Origin: an uncultured Colwellia sp.
Lineage (GTDB): Bacteria; Pseudomonadota; Gammaproteobacteria; Enterobacterales; Alteromonadaceae
Direction: 5' to 3'
DNA: 13,613 nt
Assembly (NCBI GenBank): GCA_913020705.1
Contig: CAJWBY010000129.1
Span: 1-13,613, forward strand
The translations under genes were made by a program, and so were the position numbers. Under the pieces are notes generated by a model. The model was not told where the DNA came from. It ran no database searches and was given only the letters and a program-made list of their open reading frames with translations. How positions within the stretch are numbered: position 1 is the stretch's first letter; each line of letters opens with the position of its first letter. This document shows positions 1-7,029 of the stretch, in pieces.

Positions 1-150
1 TTAACGTAACTAAAGGGGTAAAAATAGAGTCCCGTTTGTGAGTCGTATGGTTAATTATTTCAGAAATATCATCATCAGCTAGAAAGTCATTAAAAGGTAA
101 TCCGGGCAATTGAAAAAATGTTTTTTTAAGCGCTCAATTTGTTTTTTCAT
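1..150 (-). pseudogene. IS4-family-like transposase, N-terminal fragment with frameshift
   Basis: An ATG at 150-148 opens a lysine-rich frame that begins MKKQIERLKK. After a run of seven A the protein-like reading moves to the -1 frame and continues as FFQLPGLPFNDFLADDD, then FTPLVTL, up to the left edge. The LPGLPF segment followed by a FTPLVTL segment is the usual N-terminus of IS4-family DDE transposases, in which these residues precede the catalytic domain. The catalytic domain would lie outside the window. The frame change falls exactly on an A AAA AAA heptamer, so it is either a one-base deletion in a homopolymer or a slippage site; a deletion is the simpler reading. The element end probably lies between 150 and about 290, where it adjoins a truncated resolvase. 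Family assignment is by recognition of the N-terminal motif only. Confidence 0.6.
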
Positions 151-172
151 TTCAGTTTTAATTTTGGATTGG

Positions 173-192
173 AAGTCACAATTTAGTGACTT
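173..192. repeat. Short hairpin in the IS end region
   Basis: The 7-bp arms AAGTCAC (173-179) and GTGACTT (186-192) are perfect inverted repeats with a 6-base loop. They lie just upstream of the transposase fragment on the minus strand. They could be a regulatory or transposase-binding site, or chance in AT-rich DNA. Confidence 0.3.
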
Positions 193-290
193 AAATGGTA
201 GATATTATAACTTAGAAATACCATAAAAACACAATGTATTTCAGCAACTTAAATTATGCCATTTTCTTAAAGTAGCAGTATTGGTGTTTA

Positions 291-707
291 GACTATTTAC
301 GTGAGGGCGACACTTTAACCATCACTCGATTAGATCGATTAGCACGCTCTATGTTAGACTTAGCTCAAATGGCAAATGATCTAAAGCAACAAGGGATTGA
401 TTTGATCGTATTGGATCAAGCCGTCAATACCAGCACTGCGGAAGGCAAGTTACTATTTAACATGCTGGCTGTTATCTCTGAGTTTGAAAACGAGTTACGC
501 AAGGAGCGTCAATTAGACGGCATAGCCAAAGCCAAACAGAAAGGTGTGAAGTTTGGTGCTAAAGCCAAGCTTACAGACGAGCAAGTCGCTGAGATGCATA
601 CTAAACGACTTGAAGGCGTGTTAATCAAAGACTTGATGTCTTGCTATGGCATCAGCAAGGCGACTGTTTATCGATTATTAAGTAGCATTGAAACTACTGA
701 CGACTGA
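291..707 (+). pseudogene. Serine resolvase, N-terminus missing
   Basis: The frame reads DYLREGDTLTITRLDRLARS from 291 onward, the conserved middle of small serine recombinases of the Tn3-resolvase/invertase group. It continues through the long dimerisation helix (FENELRKERQ) to a C-terminal helix-turn-helix ending ISKATVYRLL. The first 50-60 residues, which carry the YxRVS motif and the nucleophilic serine, are absent: the frame upstream of 291 is not resolvase-like and meets a stop at 273. An ATG at 351 would give a 118-residue protein, but that would also lack the active site. The break lies next to an IS4-like fragment, so insertion or deletion by that element is the likely cause. The remnant could still bind DNA but should be catalytically dead. 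Confidence 0.8.
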
Positions 708-736
708 GTTGATACACTAGCGGGAATTTTCATACC

Positions 737-764
737 GTGGGGTTTCAAACTCCCTCTACCCCAC
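737..764. terminator. Hairpin between convergent genes
   Basis: GTGGGGT (737-743) and ACCCCAC (758-764) form a perfect 7-bp stem with a 14-base loop between the end of the resolvase remnant and the end of the minus-strand orphan gene. A bidirectional terminator is plausible from the position, but no T-tract follows on either strand. Confidence 0.35.
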
Positions 765-776
765 ACTCTAACTCAA

Positions 777-1117
777 TCAATCAAATATACCACGAATAAA
801 CCCAACAGCAGCTCCAGCAATAGCTCCTACAACTTTTCCCACAGCCTCCATACCAACCATTTTACCTATTTTACCCCCTATACTAGAACCTTTAGAAATA
901 GAAGATACAATCGATTCAACCAAGCTACTTCTAATTTCTGTACGATAATCTTCTAACTGATCATCATCTTCCCACATCTCTTTTTCATCATTAATATCTT
1001 GAGTAAATACCGCTCTCTTCTCAGGCTTAGTATGACGTAATATAAATGCTAAAAGCTTTGATAGGTTGTAAGGCTTCTGCTCTTCATCCTCATCTTTAAA
1101 TCCAGCCACATAGTAGG
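777..1117 (-). CDS. Orphan protein with glycine-zipper C-terminus, 5' end probably lost
   Basis: I do not recognise this family. The frame encodes an acidic, charged N-terminal part (FKDEDEEQKP; EMWEDDDQLEDY) and a C-terminal tail of about 35 residues rich in Gly, Ala and Val with spaced glycines (SIGGKIGKMVGMEAVGK, then VVGAIAGAAVGFIRGIFD). The tail resembles a glycine-zipper or amphipathic membrane-inserting helix pair. The frame stays open to a TTG at 1130, but the first four codons of that reading lie inside the inverted-repeat end that starts at 1118. The original start was therefore probably removed by that insertion; a GTG at 1109-1107 is a possible internal start. No clear ribosome binding site was seen. 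Whether it is still expressed is unknown. Confidence 0.45.
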
Positions 1118-1157
1118 GTGCAATTAACAAAACGACACTAAAGTTCCACGAGATTTT
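1118..1157 (+). repeat. Solitary end of element A
   Basis: These 40 bases match the left end of the complete element at 7273-7537 with one mismatch (AACA here, AACC there). The shared start is GTGCAATTAA and the shared core is CACTAAAGTTCCACGAG. The match stops at 1157, where element B begins, so this is a single end without its partner nearby. It truncates the orphan gene on its left. Confidence 0.85.
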
Positions 1158-1477
1158 GGGTAAAAAGTTAGGAAGGTACCAAAACTGTCATAATGATTTT
1201 AAGACCTATGCGGAAAACATCTGTTTTTCGCATAGGGTGAATAGCAGACCAATATAGCTATAAAATCGTTCAAATAACGTACTAAAAAGGGTGTCGCTTT
1301 GCTTGAATGTACGACAATTCTTAGTTAATGATTTCCGTATATGTGTAGACTCAAATTTATTGCCATTATCAATACAATATTCTGGGAGTCGAGAATAGCA
1401 GCTTAACTATTGTAAAAACTGAGGAACGGCAAAACGCTATGACAGTTTTGGTACCTTCCTAACTTTTTACCCAAAAT
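1153..1477. mobile_element. Element B: 325-bp inverted-repeat element with transposase-like remnant
   Basis: Perfect 39-bp inverted repeats lie at 1153-1191 and 1439-1477; the ends read ATTTTGGGTAAAAAGTTAGG inward. The first five bases may be shared target sequence rather than element. Read on the minus strand, the interior holds short broken frames, including RFAVPQFLQ before a stop and then YCIDNGNKFESTHIRKSL running to ERFYSYIGLL. They look like the decayed end of a gene, possibly the transposase. The element family was not identified. It sits directly against the solitary end of element A on the left and inside the toxin gene on the right. No target-site duplication is evident. Confidence 0.75.
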
Positions 1478-1751
1478 TTTCATGAGAACCGAGCTGTAAC
1501 AAAATAATTTGAATTTCTTCTTCAATCCATGAATAGCCTAATAAATATTCTTGAGTATCGATTCTAAATTTATGTACTCTCAAGTATGCAAGATTACCCT
1601 TTTTTAATTTACCTATTTCTGGATCAGAGATAATAAGATCAATTTCATCCTCAACCTTTTTTAATTGATAAAGAGGTAATTTTTTTAATGTTGTTTCAAA
1701 TCGTTTTGCTTGGATGACTTCAATATCAATCCCGTTTTGTTGTTCTAACAT
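1467..1751 (-). CDS. RelE/ParE-superfamily toxin, C-terminus altered by element B
   Basis: This 94-residue protein has the layout of RelE/YafQ-type toxins, mostly mRNA interferases that cut in the ribosome. It has an N-terminal QAKRFETTLKKL helix, then DPEIGKLKKGNLAYLRVHKF strands, and a final LLQLGSHENF strand. Relatives normally continue past the HENF motif with an aromatic residue and a short basic tail such as YRDLK. Here the next codon is Gly and then a stop, and both come from the inverted repeat of element B. The toxin has therefore lost its last few residues, which in this superfamily often carry catalytic or RNA-contacting side chains. Its start overlaps the antitoxin gene by 26 bases, as expected for an antitoxin-first operon. 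Reduced or lost activity is an inference. Confidence 0.8.
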   Translation of the reverse strand: MLEQQNGIDIEVIQAKRFETTLKKLPLYQLKKVEDEIDLIISDPEIGKLKKGNLAYLRVHKFRIDTQEYLLGYSWIEEEIQIILLQLGSHENFG

Positions 1752-1956
1752 AACGCTTACTTAGCCCTTGTTTAACTTCTTCGGACGCTAGTAATGTTTC
1801 ATGCACAAACTGATAAGAAAGGTCAGGATTATCAACCATCATTTGTCCAATTTTAGCCCAATATTCAATTTGCTTGGGTAATGATCTGCTTTCAGCTTCT
1901 GCATAAACTCTAGCATGATTAACAAACCCGTCATCTAACCTTACGCTAGTAGCCAT
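1726..1956 (-). CDS. ParD-like type II antitoxin
   Basis: This 76-residue protein begins MATSVRLDDGFVNHARVYAE and continues with RSLPKQIEYWAKIGQMMVDN. I recognise it as the ParD-like antitoxin family (Pfam ParD_like, PF11903). Such proteins bind the partner toxin through the C-terminal half and repress their own promoter through the N-terminal DNA-binding part. The start at 1956 is chosen because AAAAGGAAA sits 5-6 bases upstream and the family begins at MATS. A longer frame to 2031 would run through the operator palindrome. The gene precedes and overlaps the toxin gene. Confidence 0.8.
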   Translation of the reverse strand: MATSVRLDDGFVNHARVYAEAESRSLPKQIEYWAKIGQMMVDNPDLSYQFVHETLLASEEVKQGLSKRYVRTTKRD

Positions 1957-2003
1957 AGTATTTCCTTTTAATTTTTTAAAGATGGGATTATTACTTTCTA
2001 TGA

Positions 2004-2020
2004 TGCGACAATTTGTCGCA
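2004..2020. promoter_or_regulatory. Operator palindrome of the antitoxin-toxin operon
   Basis: TGCGACAATTTGTCGCA is a perfect 17-base palindrome (8-bp arms around one central base) about 48 bases upstream of the antitoxin start. On the minus strand a TTGCTT box (2028-2023) lies just upstream, so the palindrome falls between a possible -35 and the -10 region. This is the position expected for autorepression by the antitoxin or toxin-antitoxin complex. Confidence 0.65.
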
Positions 2021-2123
2021 AAAAGCAACAATTAATTACAATCATTAAAAATTATTAATCTTCATTGAGGAGTCGACGCATGAAAAGGAACAAAAACCGC
2101 GATAATTTTCTTGTTATACAAAC

Positions 2124-2141
2124 TATAAACGACCGTTTATA
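2124..2141. promoter_or_regulatory. Palindrome with 2-bp centre over the recombinase promoter
   Basis: TATAAACGACCGTTTATA has perfect 8-bp arms (2124-2131 and 2134-2141) around the dinucleotide AC. It overlaps the -10 box at 2138-2143 of the downstream recombinase gene. It may be an autoregulatory operator. It may also be a crossover site, since small serine recombinases bind inverted half-sites around a central dinucleotide. Confidence 0.55.
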
Positions 2142-2143
2142 AT
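2138..2143 (+). promoter_or_regulatory. -10 box of the recombinase gene
   Basis: A consensus TATAAT is present. A weak TATACA at 2115-2120 would be the -35 at 17-base spacing. Transcription would start near 2150, after the ATG at 2144, so translation more likely starts at 2186. Confidence 0.5.
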
Positions 2144-2185
2144 ATGTATATCAATCTTATATCCAACAATAGAGCACCCATAACC

Positions 2186-2860
2186 ATGACTGACAAAGCA
2201 ATCGCATACCTAAGGGTATCAACCAAAGAGCAAGGTAAAAGTGGACTCGGACTGGATGCACAGCAATCCGAAATAAACGAATTTTGTGATAATGAAAATT
2301 TAGAATTAATTCAAGTGTTCTCAGAAACGGAAACAGGAAAAGGTGTTGATGCTTTAGACAAACGCCCCCTACTCAAACAAGCATTAGCAATGGCGAAAAA
2401 TGAAGGTTGCTCTATTATCGTATCAAAACTTGATCGCTTAGGACGGAACGTGGCATTCATTTCATCTCTAATGGAAAGCAAAACGCCTTTTATGGTCGCT
2501 CAGTTGGGGAAAGATGCCGACACGTTTATGCTTCACTTATATGCGGCATTATCTGAAAAGGAACGTGAACTTATTAGCACACGAACCAAAGCAGCATTAC
2601 AGGCACTAAAAAACCGTGGCGTTACATTAGGCAATCAAACAAATTTAGATGAAGCACGATTAAAGAGCAATGCGACCAATAAGCGACTTGCCAGTGATTT
2701 TGCAGATAATGTAATGACAGTGATTACAAACTATCGTAATAATGGACTTTCAATGAGTGCAGTTGCAATAGAACTCAACACACTAGGCATGAAGACACGA
2801 AGAGGCGGTCAATGGCATGCGTCTACGGTGCGTAATATTTTATTGAGGTCAGCCGATTAA
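2186..2860 (+). CDS. Serine recombinase (resolvase/invertase family)
   Basis: This 224-residue protein would catalyse site-specific DNA cleavage and rejoining through a 5'-phosphoserine link. The resolvase domain starts with AIAYLRVSTKEQ, with Arg10 and the nucleophile Ser12. The SKLDRLGRN motif is at residues 80-88 and the conserved ALSEKERELISTRTKAAL helix at 121-138. The C-terminal DNA-binding region (about 175-220) includes LNTLGMKTRRGGQWHASTV, which resembles the start of the Recombinase domain found in larger members. All expected active-site motifs are present, so it should be functional. The ATG at 2186 was chosen over the one at 2144 because the -10 box ends at 2143 and the family begins near MTDKAIAY. 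It lies upstream of and co-oriented with the primase-helicase gene, but about 540 bases separate them. Confidence 0.88.
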   Translation: MTDKAIAYLRVSTKEQGKSGLGLDAQQSEINEFCDNENLELIQVFSETETGKGVDALDKRPLLKQALAMAKNEGCSIIVSKLDRLGRNVAFISSLMESKTPFMVAQLGKDADTFMLHLYAALSEKERELISTRTKAALQALKNRGVTLGNQTNLDEARLKSNATNKRLASDFADNVMTVITNYRNNGLSMSAVAIELNTLGMKTRRGGQWHASTVRNILLRSAD

Positions 2861-3078
2861 TTCGCACATTCACCCATACGATAATGTGAACAACATAATC
2901 TAAGTCATCGTAATAATGTTTTAACGCCTTGATAAGAATATCAGTAATCGTTCCATTAAGGCGTGTATTTGAGATATTGGGGAATTACCAAACAAAAGGT
3001 TTTGCAGTCGTATGATGATTTCGCCGTGGCGATGTTAAAAGTAAAACCATTAGGCAAATAATCGCCCTATCAGGCACA

Positions 3079-3180
3079 TCAACTACCTTCTGCTTCATCC
3101 TTAGCAATTAATTCATCTAATAACGCCCTAACTGCCGACTAACCATCATCTTCAGCAACTTCCAATACTTTATACCTCAT
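3079..3180 (-). pseudogene. Remnant of a small acidic protein gene
   Basis: An ATG at 3180 opens MRYKVLEVAEDDG, then a TAG stop, then SAVRALLDELIAKDEAEGS and a TGA. The two halves are in the same frame and read like one 33-residue protein in which a Trp or similar codon became TAG. The family is not recognised. Confidence 0.3.
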
Positions 3181-3275
3181 TTCATATTTCAGAACCAAAC
3201 CCCACTCAAAACGATTTAACTCACCTTTTTAACGTATTTTTTATGAGATTGCCCTGAAAATTAAAAAAAATTTGA

Positions 3276-3299
3276 TGATTTCATGATTTCATGATTTTT
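3276..3299 (+). repeat. 8-bp tandem repeat in AT-rich leader
   Basis: TGATTTCA is repeated directly at 3276-3283 and 3284-3291, with a degenerate third copy from 3292. It sits about 110 bases upstream of the replication-type gene. It could be a very short iteron-like array or simple slippage. Confidence 0.4.
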
Positions 3300-3390
3300 T
3301 TTTGTATAACTAATAGAAACGAATAAGAATTTAACCATGCAATCTAATTCACTCTTTAACTATATTTCACACACGTGTGAATTTTTCCTT

Positions 3391-3395
3391 AAGGG
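3391..3395 (+). promoter_or_regulatory. Ribosome binding site that sets the primase-helicase start
   Basis: AAGGG lies 7 bases before the ATG at 3403. No comparable site precedes the in-frame ATG at 3337, and a CACACGTGTG palindrome (3370-3379) lies between the two ATGs. This favours 3403 as the start. Confidence 0.6.
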
Positions 3396-3402
3396 CATTT
3401 AT

Positions 3403-6400
3403 ATGAAAAAAAATATACAAGTTTGTTTATTTACAAGCAAAATATCTCCAATAACAAATCCTAAAGAACATAAGCCTATAAACATTATTGAGGTCTATGA
3501 TGATATAAGATCAGGTAAATTCAAAGATAAAACTGATGATGTGCGTAATTGTCTTCCTGATGAAAATGCCTATAAAAAAGCAAAAAGTAAATTACCTGTT
3601 GTTTCATTTAGCGGCATATTTAACAATAATGAATCTGTTACAAATGCGACCTTCTTGAAATCTTCATCACGAATAATTTTAGATTTTGATAATTTACCAA
3701 ATATTGACGAAGTACAATCAATTCTAATGAAGCTACCGTTTATCGAAGCTGTATGGATTAGTCCGAGTGGGAAAGGCCTTCGTACCTCTGGTGACGGTTT
3801 AAAAGCTATAGCGGTACTACCGTCTGGAATTATAAAATCGAATGACGATAATAATTTTGCATTTGCACAAATATATGCTTATTTTTATGAGAAAAAAATA
3901 GCACTTGATGAATCAAAAAATACAGTGAAAGAGCAAATGGGACTTGATACATCAGGAAAAGATGTTAGGAGGGCGTGTTTTTTATGCCATGACCCTGATT
4001 TATTTTATAACCCCAATGCAATACCTTTCGAATTAAATCCTAATTTTATTGATCCCAATAAGACCAAACAAAGATCTAAAAATACAAAAAGTTCTGTTAA
4101 ATATCAGTCTACTGGAAGTGTTAATCATAGCCATCAACCGTTTACTGTAAGCAACAACATGACTTTCAAAACAATTTCTTCGATGTTAGAAAATCCAAAG
4201 CAAGGCGGATATCATACAGCTCGATATAATTCCTTTATGATGCTCGGAGGGCTAGTAAATGCAGGCGTTTTAGATAAGTCTTTATATGTTGATTTGATGA
4301 AAATTTCAGACTCAATCTGTGATGCTGCTGGTGATAATCATTTTACAAGAAGAACAGAAACAAAGGCATGTGAAGACGGATATCAATGTGGACTCGATAA
4401 CCCCGTTATTATTGAAAATGATACCTCTGATACCTTCACCGCAGATGAAATAAAAGCTTTCAAAACTAAGATCAGCAGTAATAAATTAGACGCAGGGGAA
4501 CGTATGCTGACTAGTTGTCTTAATGTAAATTCTGGTATTTTTACTGCTGATGGTAAGGTATTTCGACTGGATAAAGATAAACTTATTTATTTGAAACAGG
4601 GAAAAGGGTCACTCAACGTTCTATGTCATTTCAATGAAGTTGATGATGTTGTTGCCGCAGGACATACTGCTTATGGGGTCGCTAACCATGATGATGCAAA
4701 AAAATGTTCAAATGTGTTGCATCAAATATGTCCTAAAGGTGAATTTTCTATTTATTGTCCTAATTTAGATGGTCTATGGCTTATTGCAGTGAGTAGGTAT
4801 ACCACACGAATCCATAACACCCTTAAAAGTTTGAACTTCAAATATGATCAAATACAACGCTCACCTACTGAAATAACTGATGTCTTCAATGGCTCTACGT
4901 TACACGACAAAAAACGAGAAATAACCCTTATTGCAAATGATTATGTCGCTAAGAATTATCAAGCATATATGCTAGGAGGCGTTAATATTTACAATGTTGC
5001 CAGTCATGTGATGGGTCATAAAAAACAAAAATTCACAACACAATATCCTGACTTTCAAAAACATATTGAATCTTTAATTAATAAAACGCCATCTATAATA
5101 CAGGATTTTAAAAAATTAGACAATAACGTTCAAAAGGTGATGCAACAATCATTCTGCGTAACATCACTGGAAACCATTAGTTTTGAGGAGTCAATGATTA
5201 AAACACACGGTGTATTTTGTATGTTTGATCCAGAAGGCAGTGGGAAGACACAACGCATAAAAACAGCTTTCAATGATTATTCTGGACGTTTTTTAGCAAT
5301 CAGTGCCAGTGAAGCTTTATGTGATGAGATGGCTCGTGTGCTTGATTCTACGCACTATAAAATAAACGCAGGCCTATTGTCAAAGGGAAGACACAATAAC
5401 CGTCTTGTTTCTTGCTTGAATTCATTGAATAAATACATCATTTCAACGTTTAATGAAAGCGTAGATGTTTGCTTCATTGATGAAATATTGAGTGTTTTTG
5501 ACGCCTTGGTGAATGGTAACCATATTGAGGAACCATTGCGTTTAGAGCTATATAAAGAGATCATTTTGTTAATAAAAAACATACCTATCATTTATATCGC
5601 GGATGCTAACTGTAATCAAGCAGTGATTGATTTTATAACGTCGATTAGGCCTGATGTATATAGAATTGAATCTAATTTTACACTCTATAAGAAACCTAAA
5701 GTCGTTATGTATTCAAAAATAGATGAATGGCTAGAGGTAATGATTCGTACCTGTTCTACTTCATCAAATGTTGATGAAAACGGCTGCACTACTATCATGT
5801 GTGATTCAAAAGAAATGGCTTATAAAATAGAAATCCAATTAATACAAGCAGGAATAGCGAGAAAATCTATTGCATTATTGCACGGTGCGAACAAAGGAGG
5901 GGATGATTTTAGAAAGTATAATTCCGAATTTATGAGCGATTTAAGTAAATCGCTTATTACATACAAAGTTCTTTTAGCAACCCCTGTGATTGCCAGTGGT
6001 GTGTCATTAACTGAATCTGTGAAAGAAGATGCTTTTTGCTACTTTAGCGGTCATCAATGCTTACAACATTACTCTCAAATGGCTAATAGAAATAGACTGA
6101 CTAAAACATTACATATATTTTTAGCAGATATTAACAAATATGAAGAACCTCTACTTGATACCGAAGCACAATACTACAGTGATGTTACGTCCCTCGATAA
6201 GTACAAGCTCAAGAGAGATCAACAAAACAAACAAGTTGATAGCAATAAATTAGAGATTTTTATTCGGATGATGCAGCATAAAGGCTATGACATCACATGG
6301 TCTGCTAACAATAAGGTTGAGCCTACAAATAATAAGTCTGTTGTTAACGATCAATACAAAAAAGAGGCTGTTGAGCGAATACATCAAGCAAATATAAAAT

Positions 6401-7029
6401 TGATATTATCCTTTGAGGAAAATAGAAATTCATTGAATCAAAAAAGCAATAAAACGCAAAGAGACAGCAGTGACGTTGAACGACTCAATATGACATTGCT
6501 TTTTGCTGAAGATGCTGAGATCGATACATGGGAAAAATTAAAGGTAAAACATGAATCTTGTCAAATATTAACTAGTTACGAAATTGTAAGAACAGATCAG
6601 CGAATACTAAAAACACTAGATCGTGAGCTTATATCACTAGAAACAAAGAAAGATAATTTCTCGGATAAAAAGGATCTACTGATAGCCATAGATGGAATGA
6701 TACGTAACCCAAGCCTCCTTTATATACGCAACACCTTGAAAAGACTATGTAAGGATAAAACAAAATTCAGCAAGGTTTGTAATATTAATCTGACCGTATT
6801 AGATAAAGAGCTTGCTAATAATAAAATTTCTGATCGAAAATTAATGACCACATTCTCTAGGCTCTGTAAAAATACATTTGGAATCACTTACAAAAAAACG
6901 GCTAATAAATGGGTCAAGATCGAAGCGTTTGACTATAAAAAATATGATGAAAAACGTCAAAAATGTGGAATTAGTTTGCTCAAACCAGATGAATCAGACT
7001 ATGCAAAGCTGAAAAGATATCTTTCATAA
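3403..7029 (+). CDS. Large primase-helicase replication protein (VirE_N-like N-terminus, helicase C-terminal half)
   Basis: This 1208-residue protein probably starts replication of a plasmid or integrative element. Residues 30-210 match the VirE_N/BT4734-like domain: SRIILDFDNL at 89-98, SPSGKGL at 120-126, LKAIAVLP at 133-140, and the closing RRACFLCHDPDLFYNPNAIP. This domain is found in primase-like proteins. Residues 268-332 (GGYHTARYNSF through the GYQCGL segment) resemble a PriCT-type helical domain. A helicase-like ATPase follows: Walker A PEGSGKTQ at 610-617, Walker B VCFIDE at 689-694, a YIADAN motif at 731-736, ATPVIASGVSL at 859-869 as a motif V equivalent, and QMANRNR at 892-898 as an arginine-bearing motif VI equivalent. 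This second half resembles origin-binding-protein-type SF2 helicases and CyRepA1-like plasmid proteins. The last 270 residues are lysine-rich without a recognised domain. The gene is clearly AT-richer than the BREX genes. Domain calls come from motifs only. Confidence 0.72.
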   Translation: MKKNIQVCLFTSKISPITNPKEHKPINIIEVYDDIRSGKFKDKTDDVRNCLPDENAYKKAKSKLPVVSFSGIFNNNESVTNATFLKSSSRIILDFDNLPNIDEVQSILMKLPFIEAVWISPSGKGLRTSGDGLKAIAVLPSGIIKSNDDNNFAFAQIYAYFYEKKIALDESKNTVKEQMGLDTSGKDVRRACFLCHDPDLFYNPNAIPFELNPNFIDPNKTKQRSKNTKSSVKYQSTGSVNHSHQPFTVSNNMTFKTISSMLENPKQGGYHTARYNSFMMLGGLVNAGVLDKSLYVDLMKISDSICDAAGDNHFTRRTETKACEDGYQCGLDNPVIIENDTSDTFTADEIKAFKTKISSNKLDAGERMLTSCLNVNSGIFTADGKVFRLDKDKLIYLKQGKGSLNVLCHFNEVDDVVAAGHTAYGVANHDDAKKCSNVLHQICPKGEFSIYCPNLDGLWLIAVSRYTTRIHNTLKSLNFKYDQIQRSPTEITDVFNGSTLHDKKREITLIANDYVAKNYQAYMLGGVNIYNVASHVMGHKKQKFTTQYPDFQKHIESLINKTPSIIQDFKKLDNNVQKVMQQSFCVTSLETISFEESMIKTHGVFCMFDPEGSGKTQRIKTAFNDYSGRFLAISASEALCDEMARVLDSTHYKINAGLLSKGRHNNRLVSCLNSLNKYIISTFNESVDVCFIDEILSVFDALVNGNHIEEPLRLELYKEIILLIKNIPIIYIADANCNQAVIDFITSIRPDVYRIESNFTLYKKPKVVMYSKIDEWLEVMIRTCSTSSNVDENGCTTIMCDSKEMAYKIEIQLIQAGIARKSIALLHGANKGGDDFRKYNSEFMSDLSKSLITYKVLLATPVIASGVSLTESVKEDAFCYFSGHQCLQHYSQMANRNRLTKTLHIFLADINKYEEPLLDTEAQYYSDVTSLDKYKLKRDQQNKQVDSNKLEIFIRMMQHKGYDITWSANNKVEPTNNKSVVNDQYKKEAVERIHQANIKLILSFEENRNSLNQKSNKTQRDSSDVERLNMTLLFAEDAEIDTWEKLKVKHESCQILTSYEIVRTDQRILKTLDRELISLETKKDNFSDKKDLLIAIDGMIRNPSLLYIRNTLKRLCKDKTKFSKVCNINLTVLDKELANNKISDRKLMTTFSRLCKNTFGITYKKTANKWVKIEAFDYKKYDEKRQKCGISLLKPDESDYAKLKRYLS

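Larger units (their letters stand above)
2861..3336. other. Gene-free stretch with decayed frames
   Basis: There is no intact gene here. Two minus-strand remnants are visible: one reading NGTITDILIKALKHYYDDLDY at about 2963-2865, faintly like the end of a small HTH regulator, and one at 3079-3180. A 7-bp inverted repeat ACGCCTT/AAGGCGT lies at 2924-2930 and 2958-2964. The last 100 bases are very AT-rich and lead into the primase-helicase gene. Confidence 0.45.

Noticed and set aside
1957..2031. A longer antitoxin starting at 2031
   Set aside because: That extension runs through the operator palindrome and lacks a ribosome binding site; the ATG at 1956 has one and matches the family start.
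2144..2185. Recombinase start at the ATG at 2144
   Set aside because: It lies one base after the -10 box, before any transcript could begin, and adds 14 residues not typical of the family.
3276..3299. CRISPR-like repeat
   Set aside because: The repeat unit is only 8 bases with no spacers; no CRISPR array or cas gene is seen anywhere in the window.
5355..5591. Minus-strand open frame inside the primase-helicase gene
   Set aside because: It is fully antisense to conserved helicase motifs (Walker B region) and has no signals of its own.
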